Shown: positions 32,968-39,613 of the stretch, in pieces
How positions within the stretch are numbered: position 1 is the stretch's first letter
How the letters are laid out: every line of letters starts with the position of its first letter
Assembly: GCA_900548905.1 (NCBI GenBank)
Contig: URMK01000063.1
Coordinates: forward strand, 1 to 41,083
DNA: 41,083 nt
Direction: 5' to 3'
From: an uncultured Lachnospiraceae bacterium
GTDB lineage: Bacteria > Bacillota > Clostridia > Lachnospirales > Lachnospiraceae
Notes under the pieces: model-generated
Database searches by the model: none
What the model saw: only the letters and a program-made list of their open reading frames with translations
Told to the model about the DNA's origin: nothing
Made by a program: the position numbers and the translations under genes

Positions 32968-34176
32968 ATGTCATTAAATAAAAAATCCGTTGATGATATC
33001 AACGTAAAAGGCAAACGCGTCCTTTGCAGATGCGATTTCAACGTTCCGCTTAAAGAAGGCAAAATCACAGATGAAAACCGTCTGGTTGCGGCTCTGCCTA
33101 CCATCAAAAAACTGATTGCGGACGGCGGAAAAGTTATCCTTTGCTCCCATCTGGGAAAGCCTAAGGGAGAGCCCAAACCGGAGCTGTCTTTAGCGCCTGT
33201 TGCAGCACGCCTTTCCGAGCTGCTTGGACAGGAAGTGAAATTCGCTGCGGATCCTGAAGTGGTGGGCCCTAATGCGAAAGCTGCTGTGGAAGCCATGAAG
33301 GACGGCGATGTAATCCTTCTTGAAAACACCCGTTACAGGGCGGAAGAGACAAAGAACGGCGAAGCGTTCTCCAAAGAACTGGCTTCTCTGTGCGATGTTT
33401 TTGTAAACGATGCATTTGGTACCGCCCACAGGGCACACTGCTCCAATGTTGGTGTGGCACAGCTGGCTGATACCGCAGTCGTTGGCTATCTGATGCAGAA
33501 GGAAATCGACTTCCTCGGAAATGCGGTAGAGTCTCCTGTAAGACCTTTCGTAGCGATTCTGGGCGGAGCCAAAGTTGCTGATAAGCTGAATGTTATCTCC
33601 AACCTGCTTGAAAAATGTGACACCCTGATTATCGGCGGCGGTATGGCGTTCACCTTCCTGAAAGCAAAAGGCTATGAAATCGGTGCATCCCTGGTGGATA
33701 ACGAAAAGATTGAATACTGTAAAGAAATGATGGAAAAAGCGGAAAAGCTGGGCAAGAGCCTTCTTCTCCCCGTGGATGCTGTCGTTGCCAAATCTTTCCC
33801 CAGCCCTATCGATGCCCAAATCGATGTGGAAGTATTTGCGGCAGATTCCATTCCCTCAGATATGATGGGACTGGATATCGGACCTAAGACAGCAGACGCT
33901 TATGCAGAGGCTGTTAAAACCGCGAAGACTGTTGTCTGGAACGGACCTATGGGCGTTTTTGAGAACCCTGTGCTCGCAAAAGGGACGATTGCAGTTGCCA
34001 AAGCGCTGGCTGAAACAGATGCAACCACAATCATCGGCGGCGGTGATTCCGCAGCAGCAGTTAACCAGCTGGGCTATGGTGATAAGATGAGCCACATCTC
34101 CACCGGCGGCGGTGCTTCTCTGGAATTCCTGGAAGGCAAAGAACTTCCCGGTGTTGCAGCAGCAAATGATAAATAA
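32968..34176 (+). CDS. pgk: Phosphoglycerate kinase
   Basis: Pgk transfers phosphate from 1,3-bisphosphoglycerate to ADP. The 402-residue protein has RCDFNVPLKEGKITDENR at the substrate side, HLGKPKGEPKP, ENTRYRAEE and the nucleotide-binding GGGDSAAAVNQLG near the end. AAGGAGG is upstream. It is followed after 23 bases by tpiA, forming a two-gene unit separated from gap by a strong terminator. Confidence 0.98.
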   Translation: MSLNKKSVDDINVKGKRVLCRCDFNVPLKEGKITDENRLVAALPTIKKLIADGGKVILCSHLGKPKGEPKPELSLAPVAARLSELLGQEVKFAADPEVVGPNAKAAVEAMKDGDVILLENTRYRAEETKNGEAFSKELASLCDVFVNDAFGTAHRAHCSNVGVAQLADTAVVGYLMQKEIDFLGNAVESPVRPFVAILGGAKVADKLNVISNLLEKCDTLIIGGGMAFTFLKAKGYEIGASLVDNEKIEYCKEMMEKAEKLGKSLLLPVDAVVAKSFPSPIDAQIDVEVFAADSIPSDMMGLDIGPKTADAYAEAVKTAKTVVWNGPMGVFENPVLAKGTIAVAKALAETDATTIIGGGDSAAAVNQLGYGDKMSHISTGGGASLEFLEGKELPGVAAANDK

Positions 34177-34199
34177 TAAATGTTAAGGAGACCATAATC

Positions 34200-34949
34200 A
34201 TGGCAAGAAAGAAAATTATTGCCGGCAACTGGAAGATGAACATGACTCCCAGCCAGGCCGTAGAATTAATCAATACCTTAAAGCCCCTTGTGGCTACGGA
34301 AGATGCGGACGTTGTCTTCTGTGTACCCGCTATCGATATCATTCCGGCTATCGAAGCTGCCAAGGGAAGCAACATTGAAATTGGCGCTGAAAACATGTAT
34401 TACGAAGAGAAGGGTGCATATACCGGAGAAATCGCTCCTGATATGCTCACTGACGCAGGTGTGAAATATGTTATTATCGGCCATTCCGAAAGAAGAGAAT
34501 ATTTTGCGGAGACCAACGAGACCGTTAACAAAAAGGTTCTCAAGGCATTTGAGCATGGTATTACCCCTATTGTATGCTGCGGCGAGTCCCTTACACAGAG
34601 AGAGCAGGGAATTACCATTGACTGGATCCGTCAGCAGATTAAGATCGCTTTCCTGGGTGTAAGTGCAGAGCAGGCTAAGACTGCAGTTATCGCTTACGAA
34701 CCTATCTGGGCTATCGGAACAGGCAAGACGGCGACCACAGAACAGGCACAGGAGGTTTGTGCTGCCATCCGTGTCTGCATCGGTGAGATGTATGATGAAG
34801 CAACCGCGGAAGCAATCCGTATCCAGTACGGCGGATCTGTTAATGCAGCGACTGCAGCAGAACTGTTCGCTCAGCCTGACATCGACGGAGGTCTTGTCGG
34901 CGGTGCGGCTCTGAAGCCTGACTTCGGAAAAATCGTCAATTATAAATAA
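34200..34949 (+). CDS. tpiA: Triosephosphate isomerase
   Basis: Interconverts dihydroxyacetone phosphate and glyceraldehyde-3-phosphate. The 249-residue protein contains AGNWKMNMTPSQA (Asn 10, Lys 12), IGHSERREYF with the catalytic His, the catalytic Glu in AYEPIWAIGTGKTAT, and YGGSVNAA. AAGGAGA lies upstream. It ends the pgk unit before a strong terminator. Confidence 0.98.
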   Translation: MARKKIIAGNWKMNMTPSQAVELINTLKPLVATEDADVVFCVPAIDIIPAIEAAKGSNIEIGAENMYYEEKGAYTGEIAPDMLTDAGVKYVIIGHSERREYFAETNETVNKKVLKAFEHGITPIVCCGESLTQREQGITIDWIRQQIKIAFLGVSAEQAKTAVIAYEPIWAIGTGKTATTEQAQEVCAAIRVCIGEMYDEATAEAIRIQYGGSVNAATAAELFAQPDIDGGLVGGAALKPDFGKIVNYK

Positions 34950-34984
34950 CAGCAGCTTTGTAAGTCAATAGCCGCTGAAAGCTT

Positions 34985-35026
34985 AACCCGTTTTCTTCCG
35001 TGTACCGTTAGGGAAGAAAACGGGTT
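34985..35026 (+). terminator. Terminator after tpiA
   Basis: A perfect 15-base stem: AACCCGTTTTCTTCC (34985-34999) with its complement at 35012-35026, followed by a short T run. Confidence 0.9.
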
Positions 35027-35105
35027 TTGTTGAATAAACAGGCGGCCTGCGTTATATATTCCTGGTGACAGTGTATTGATTGATATATCTTATCATCTAA
35101 TGATA

Positions 35106-35134
35106 TTGCAGCAAATGGTTTTCTGTGGTAATCT
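35106..35134 (+). promoter_or_regulatory. Putative promoter of the DUF3793-flavodoxin unit
   Basis: TTGCAG (35106-35111), a 17-base spacer and TGG-TAATCT (extended -10, 35126-35134). The rest of 35027-35250 holds the palindrome at 35144 and a leader hairpin. Confidence 0.5.
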
Positions 35135-35143
35135 GTATCATGA

Positions 35144-35161
35144 AGTTAGTTAAAACTAACT
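35144..35161. promoter_or_regulatory. Palindromic operator, probably metal-responsive
   Basis: AGTTAGTT-AA-AACTAACT: an 18-base perfect palindrome starting a few bases after the predicted transcript start. The TTAG...CTAA layout recalls DtxR/IdeR/MntR-family sites; the regulator itself is not in the window. Confidence 0.6.
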
Positions 35162-35192
35162 ATAGCCTGACATGTACTAAAAGGAGATTGTT

Positions 35193-35218
35193 TTCCGGCG
35201 TATGGATGGACGCCGGAA
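35193..35218 (+). other. Leader hairpin before the DUF3793 gene
   Basis: TTCCGGCGT (35193-35201) and ACGCCGGAA (35210-35218) form a perfect 9-base stem with an 8-base loop, 32 bases before the start codon and without a T run. Confidence 0.6.
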
Positions 35219-35250
35219 GATAATTTTCCGGATCCCGGAGGAAGGAACAT

Positions 35251-35868
35251 ATGCCTGTAGAAGAAATTACGCAGTATTTACGGACCAATGGGCAGAGCTG
35301 TCAAAAGGCGTTACATATGCAGCTGGCAATCCATTGCGCACCGTTTTTAAAAGGAATCAAGGAAAGTGCTGTCGTCAGCCTTCCAAGAGAGCAGTCCGTT
35401 GCCTTTTCCGGCCTGGCAGCCCGGGCTGGTCTGAACTGGTACTTTTTGCTCCATGAGGATGGAAAGGATATGGTATTTATTTACCGAAGAAAGGAATTGG
35501 AGAGATTTCTGCAAAAAGAGGATGTTTCAGTATTCCTGAAGAAAAGAGGATATCTGCAGAACGGTAAGACTCATCCGTTTCCTATCTGTCAGATTCTGTC
35601 CGAACTTTCCGAAAGAGTGGAGTCTTATTACAGGACAAAAGAAAACTTTCCTCATGAGATAGGTGTGCTTCTCGGATATCCGACGGAGGATGTGGAAGGC
35701 TTTATTGCTAATGAAGGCAGGAATTGTCTGCTCACAGGCTATTGGAAGGTATACAAGAATGAGCGGCGGGCAAAACAGATATTTGCCGCCTTCGACGAAG
35801 CCAGGGAAGTGACTGTACGGGAAGTATTGGAAGGAAAAGAGCTTTTGCAGTTATGCACATCCATATAA
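35251..35868 (+). CDS. DUF3793 family protein
   Basis: A 205-residue protein of the DUF3793 family. It is recognisable from FPHEIGVLLGYPTEDVEGFIANEGRN followed by GYWKVYKNERRAKQIFAAFDEAR. The function is unknown. The family is often found beside flavodoxin and ferrous-iron transport genes in Firmicutes, which suggests a role in iron limitation or heme/redox metabolism (inference). GGAGGAAGG precedes ATG. Its operator-bearing leader and the flavodoxin gene 29 bases downstream fit that idea. Confidence 0.85.
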   Translation: MPVEEITQYLRTNGQSCQKALHMQLAIHCAPFLKGIKESAVVSLPREQSVAFSGLAARAGLNWYFLLHEDGKDMVFIYRRKELERFLQKEDVSVFLKKRGYLQNGKTHPFPICQILSELSERVESYYRTKENFPHEIGVLLGYPTEDVEGFIANEGRNCLLTGYWKVYKNERRAKQIFAAFDEAREVTVREVLEGKELLQLCTSI

Positions 35869-35897
35869 AACAGCTGGATTAAAGGAGGAATAGAAAA

Positions 35898-36335
35898 ATG
35901 GCACGGGTATCAATTGTATACTGGAGTGGTACGGGAAACACGGAATTGATGGCGCAAATGGTCGCGGAAGGCGTGAGGGAGGCCGGACAGGATGCTGTCG
36001 TATGCAGTGTGGAAGCGGCAAGTGCAGCTGATTTGAAGAAGGAAAAGGCGTTTGCACTGGGCTGTCCTTCCATGGGAGCGGAACAGTTGGAAGAAACATT
36101 GATGGAACCGTTTATGTGTGAACTGGATGGTGCAATAGGCGGCCGGCAGATAGGCTTGTTCGGTTCTTATGGCTGGGGCGGCGGAGAATGGATGAGAGAC
36201 TGGGAAGAAAGAGTCAAGAATTCCGGAGCAGCAGTTATCGGTGAGGAAGGGATTATTGTCAATGGTGCCCCGGATGTAAAAGCCGAAGAAAAGTGCAAAG
36301 AGCTTGGCAGAGCACTGGCCGCCGCGGTCTCCTGA
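35898..36335 (+). CDS. Flavodoxin
   Basis: A 145-residue FMN electron carrier, often used in place of ferredoxin when iron is scarce. The phosphate-binding loop SGTGNTE is at residues 10-16; the isoalloxazine loops are around GCPSMGAEQLEE and GSYGWGGGEWM. AAGGAGGA precedes the start. It is cotranscribed with the DUF3793 gene. A GCCTGTGC/GCACAGGC hairpin follows it without a clear T run. Confidence 0.93.
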   Translation: MARVSIVYWSGTGNTELMAQMVAEGVREAGQDAVVCSVEAASAADLKKEKAFALGCPSMGAEQLEETLMEPFMCELDGAIGGRQIGLFGSYGWGGGEWMRDWEERVKNSGAAVIGEEGIIVNGAPDVKAEEKCKELGRALAAAVS

Positions 36336-36423
36336 GGAAGGGCCAATCAGGCCTGTGCATTTACCGCACAGGCTGCGGAAAATGTGGCGGTATAATGTCC
36401 GGCAATTTCATTGACCGGATGCC

Positions 36424-36453
36424 GTAACGGTTCAGACAAGTCCTGGCTGTTAC
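36424..36453. repeat. Dispersed palindromic repeat, copy 2
   Basis: It shares the exact 12-base left arm GTAACGGTTCAG and the 30-base length with the copy at 19004-19033. The right arm is CTGGCTGTTAC, so the symmetry is weaker. Confidence 0.6.
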
Positions 36454-36492
36454 AGCATAAAATAAATCAATCAAATTGATTAAAATTGCACC

Positions 36493-36521
36493 TTGTAGTC
36501 ACTCGAAATCTATGTTACTAT
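36493..36521 (+). promoter_or_regulatory. Promoter of the T-box leader
   Basis: TTGTAG (36493-36498), a 17-base spacer and an extended -10 TGT-TACTAT (36513-36521). Confidence 0.65.
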
Positions 36522-36539
36522 TTAGAAAATTGAATAAGA

Positions 36540-36832
36540 AAGCAAATGCAAGGAAGAGGAGTAGTAGCTGAATGCTGGAAAACAGAGAACTGCCGGGTGG
36601 TGCGAGGCAGTCTGAAGCGGACCGTGAACTGACCTTGGAGCAGCTGGCTGAAGACCGCAGGGTTGTGTAGGCGCAGACGGAACACCCGCCGTAGAAAGGG
36701 GGAAAGGCATGTTAGTGCTGACGAGTGCATGGTGTTGCGCCATGAAATAGAGTGGTACCGCGCGAAGGTGAATTTGCGTCTCTATAAAAATGACCGGATT
36801 ACAGAAAAGTCATTTTTATAGAGACTTTTTTT
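36540..36832 (+). ncRNA. T-box riboswitch, leucine specifier
   Basis: The T-box AGAGTGGTACCGCG is at 36749-36762. It is followed by a 17-base terminator stem (36778-36794 with 36809-36825) and seven T. The specifier loop reads GTGAA-CTG-ACC; CTG at 36629-36631 is a leucine codon. A CATGG/CCATG hairpin (36728-36744) fits stem III. The A at T-box position 3 (usually G) is compensated, because the opposing antiterminator strand reads CTCT. Uncharged tRNA-Leu would therefore permit transcription of the leuA fusion. Confidence 0.92.
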
Positions 36833-36862
36833 GTGCCCGGACAGAAACAGGAGGAAGCATAA

Positions 36863-38854
36863 GTGAAAGCAGCAGAAAAGTATGGAAGATCTTATTTTAT
36901 GCCGCCGGTGGTGACATATGATTGGGTGAAAAAGGATACGATTGAAAAAGCGCCGGTTTGGTGTAGTGTGGATTTGCGGGATGGGAACCAGGCACTCATT
37001 GAACCAATGGGACTGGAAGAAAAGCTGGAGTTTTTTAAAATGCTTGTCAAAATCGGCTTTAAAGAAATCGAGGTGGGATTTCCTGCCGCATCCGACACTG
37101 AGTACGCTTTTATAAGGGCGTTAATCGAAAGGGATATGATCCCGGAGGATGTGACGATCCAGGTGCTTACCCAGGCCAGAGAACATATCATAAGAAAAAC
37201 ATTTGAAGCCGTAAAGGGTGCGCCCCATGCGATCGTTCATCTGTACAATTCCACATCGGTGGCGCAGCGGGAGCAGGTTTTCAAAAAAAGCAGGGATGAG
37301 GTGAAGCAGCTGGCGGTGGACGGAGCGGTGCTTTTGAAAAAGCTGGCGGAGGAAACGGAAGGCAGTTTTACCTTTGAATACAGTCCGGAGAGTTTTCCGG
37401 GAACGGAAGTGGATTATGCTGTGGAGGTATGTAATGCGGTCCTGGATGTATGGAAGCCGGATAAAAAGCACAAGGTAGTCATTAACATTCCCACTACTGT
37501 ACAGGTCGCCATGCCCCATGTATTTGCCTGTCAGGTGGAATATATTCACAAAAACCTGAAGTACAGGGACGGTGTGGTTTTAAGCGTACATCCCCATAAT
37601 GACAGGGGCTGCGGGATTAGCGATGCGGAATTCGGTATCCTTGCGGGAGCGGACAGAGTGGAAGGGACTCTTTTCGGAAATGGGGAAAGAACGGGAAATG
37701 TGGATCTGGTTACGTTGGCTATGAACATGATGTGCCACGGCGTGGAAGCAGGACTGGATTTCAGCCGTATTATGGAAATAAGGGAAAGTTATGAGCTTCT
37801 GACCGGTATGAAGGTATACGAGAGAACACCTTATGCCGGAGACCTGGTATTCACTGCGTTCTCCGGTTCCCATCAGGACGCGATTTCCAAAGGAATGACA
37901 TGGTGGAAAGAAGGAAAGAGCGGCAGTAAATGGACGGTGCCTTATCTGCCGGTGGATCCAAAGGATGTGGGAAGGGAATATGAATCTGACGTCATCCGTA
38001 TTAACAGCCAGTCAGGAAAGGGAGGAATCGCTTTTATCCTGAAGCAGAATTTTGGTTTTTCCATACCTGACGGGATGAAAGAAGAAGTAGGCTACCTGGT
38101 GAAAGGAGTATCCGATAAGAGACATCAGGAACTGACACCGGCGGATATTTATCAGATCTTTGAGGAAAATTATATCGCTCCGCGATCGATTTTTCATATC
38201 CCGGAATGTCATTTCCGCCAGGAAGACGGGATTACCGCACAGGTGACGATTGAACAGGGAAAAGAGAGAAGAGTGATAGAAGCTTCGGGAAACGGCCGTC
38301 TCGATGCGGTCAGCAATGCGGTAAAAATGTATTTCGGCATAACCTATGAACTCACAGTTTATGAGGAGCATGCGATTTCCACCGGTTCTTCCTCCAAAGC
38401 GGCGGCCTATGTGGGAATTACCTGCAAGGGAAAGAACTATTGGGGCGTGGGAATTGATGAGGATATTATTAAAAGCTCCGTGGCCGCTCTTGTTTCAGCA
38501 GGCAATAAACTGGCGGAAAGTGAAAATCTTCGGGAAGGCAGGGAGGAACGAATCGTGGATATTATCAAATATATTAATGGACATTATGCAGAGGTGACCC
38601 TGGAAAATCTGTCGGAAAACTTCAATCTTTCCAGGCCTTATATTTCTAAATATATCAAAGACAAGACTGGTATGAATTTTCAGGATGTGGTTAGAGAAGC
38701 CAGAATGAGAAAAGCGCGGATGCTTTTGAAGGAATCGGGGCATTCGGTGGAATCGATTGCCGAGGATGTGGGGTATGAAAGCGTGGAGCATTTTAACAGG
38801 CTGTTTAAAAAATCCTATGGTATAACCCCCGTACAGTTCCGGGTGCAGAAATAA
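36863..38854 (+). CDS. leuA: 2-isopropylmalate synthase fused to an AraC-type DNA-binding domain
   Basis: LeuA condenses acetyl-CoA and 2-oxoisovalerate, the first step of leucine synthesis. Residues 1-555 are a complete long-type LeuA. The catalytic barrel carries DLRDGNQAL (37-45), SVHPHNDRG (241-249) and GNGERTGN (272-279), and the leucine-binding LeuA dimer domain is at about 445-553. All catalytic residues are kept. Residues 563-661 form a complete AraC/YesN-type double helix-turn-helix: TLENLSENFNLSRPYISKYI (579-598) and SIAEDVGYESVEHFNRLFKK (631-650). The frame is continuous. GGGAGGAA (38541-38548) and an in-frame GTG (38555, residue 565) lie exactly at the joint. The T-box upstream and the terminator downstream make it a single-gene unit. 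A regulatory role of the tail, perhaps leucine-dependent, is inference. Confidence 0.93.
   Translation: MKAAEKYGRSYFMPPVVTYDWVKKDTIEKAPVWCSVDLRDGNQALIEPMGLEEKLEFFKMLVKIGFKEIEVGFPAASDTEYAFIRALIERDMIPEDVTIQVLTQAREHIIRKTFEAVKGAPHAIVHLYNSTSVAQREQVFKKSRDEVKQLAVDGAVLLKKLAEETEGSFTFEYSPESFPGTEVDYAVEVCNAVLDVWKPDKKHKVVINIPTTVQVAMPHVFACQVEYIHKNLKYRDGVVLSVHPHNDRGCGISDAEFGILAGADRVEGTLFGNGERTGNVDLVTLAMNMMCHGVEAGLDFSRIMEIRESYELLTGMKVYERTPYAGDLVFTAFSGSHQDAISKGMTWWKEGKSGSKWTVPYLPVDPKDVGREYESDVIRINSQSGKGGIAFILKQNFGFSIPDGMKEEVGYLVKGVSDKRHQELTPADIYQIFEENYIAPRSIFHIPECHFRQEDGITAQVTIEQGKERRVIEASGNGRLDAVSNAVKMYFGITYELTVYEEHAISTGSSSKAAAYVGITCKGKNYWGVGIDEDIIKSSVAALVSAGNKLAESENLREGREERIVDIIKYINGHYAEVTLENLSENFNLSRPYISKYIKDKTGMNFQDVVREARMRKARMLLKESGHSVESIAEDVGYESVEHFNRLFKKSYGITPVQFRVQK
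38541..38557 (+). promoter_or_regulatory. Internal ribosome site and GTG at the LeuA-AraC joint
   Basis: GGGAGGAA (38541-38548) is 8 bases (counted from GGAGG) before an in-frame GTG at 38555-38557. It could start a 99-residue free AraC domain, or be a relic of a once separate gene. Confidence 0.5.
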
Positions 38855-38883
38855 TAAAAAACGGAAGAGCAAAAACAGGTATG

Positions 38884-38929
38884 CCCTGCAGAAAATTCTT
38901 TTAATAGAGAATCTTCTGCAGGGTTTTTT
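38884..38929. terminator. Terminator shared by leuA and the TetR gene
   Basis: CCCTGCAGAA (38884-38893) with TTCTGCAGGG (38914-38923), an inner ATTCT/AGAAT, then six T. It overlaps the last codons of the converging TetR gene. Confidence 0.85.
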
Positions 38930-39464
38930 CGAAGAAATCGCAGTTTTTATGGCCGGAATGAAGAAGGACGATAAGATGATGGAATACAAACTGAAGGAAT
39001 TCCTCCTGTGTGTAATCCTCCGACCAAACGGATGCGGGGATGCCGGTATCCCTCAGGAGAGCCTTGCGAAGAAGATCCAGGAGAACCTGAAAGCACTCGT
39101 TTTCCAGCTCCCTTCCTCTTTTTTTATCTTCCGGGGGCATGGTTTCCAGCTGAGTCAGCCAGTCCCGTTCAAATTCGGAAAGCTGCTCGTTGATAACCGC
39201 GTAAAACTGGGATACGAATTTGGTGAAACAGACAGTACGGGGATTGATGCCGGACAGACTATGGATGACATCTGCCCAGAAGGAATCCACTACAGCAAAA
39301 ATAAGCTCTGTCTTATTGGGAAAGTAATTATAGAGAACACCCACAGAGATAGAGCACTTCCGGGCTATGTTGCGGATATTGACCTTATGTATTCCCTCGG
39401 TACGGGCGATTTCCATAGCAGCGTCAATAAGCTCCTGACGGGATGTAACATTTTTGTTCATCAT
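38901..39464 (-). CDS. TetR-family transcriptional regulator
   Basis: The 187-residue protein has an N-terminal TetR helix-turn-helix (TSRQELIDAAMEIARTEG, then VNIRNIARKCSISVGVLYNYFPNKTELIFAVVDSFW in two pieces). A helical ligand domain of about 130 residues follows, with no recognisable specificity. GGAGG precedes two possible ATGs (39464, 39461). It is divergent from the thioester-domain gene, sharing about 150 bases of upstream DNA. A palindrome lies within its own promoter, so autoregulation and control of the neighbour are both plausible. Confidence 0.88.
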   Translation of the reverse strand: MMNKNVTSRQELIDAAMEIARTEGIHKVNIRNIARKCSISVGVLYNYFPNKTELIFAVVDSFWADVIHSLSGINPRTVCFTKFVSQFYAVINEQLSEFERDWLTQLETMPPEDKKRGRELENECFQVLLDLLRKALLRDTGIPASVWSEDYTQEEFLQFVFHHLIVLLHSGHKNCDFFEKTLQKILY

Positions 39465-39488
39465 TTATCCTCCTGTTGAACCATGCTC

Positions 39489-39517
39489 ATTATATAAAGC
39501 TTATATTTTAATGTCAA
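39489..39517 (-). promoter_or_regulatory. SigA-type promoter of the TetR gene
   Basis: On the minus strand, consensus TTGACA (39517-39512), a 17-base spacer and a perfect TATAAT (39494-39489). Confidence 0.88.
39492..39506. promoter_or_regulatory. Palindrome in the TetR promoter spacer
   Basis: ATATAA-AGC-TTATAT, a perfect 6-base inverted repeat between -35 and -10. It is a likely autoregulatory operator. Confidence 0.55.
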
Positions 39518-39595
39518 GTATTCTTCGATGAAAAGTATTCTGTGAGAAAGAGGAACCGATGGGAACAATGGGAATACCGTAATAGTAGAATACTT
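39516..39595. repeat. Three AAGTATTCT motifs in the divergent intergenic region
   Basis: AAGTATTCT at 39516-39524 and 39533-39541, and inverted (AGAATACTT) at 39587-39595. The direct pair has a 17-base period; the inverted copy abuts the ribosome site of the plus-strand gene. Confidence 0.6.
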
Positions 39596-39613
39596 TACAG
39601 GAGAGAATGGAGA

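Noticed and set aside
35202..35456. 84-codon frame overlapping the DUF3793 start
   Set aside because: It starts inside a hairpin with poor ribosome-site spacing and overlaps a well-supported gene in another frame.
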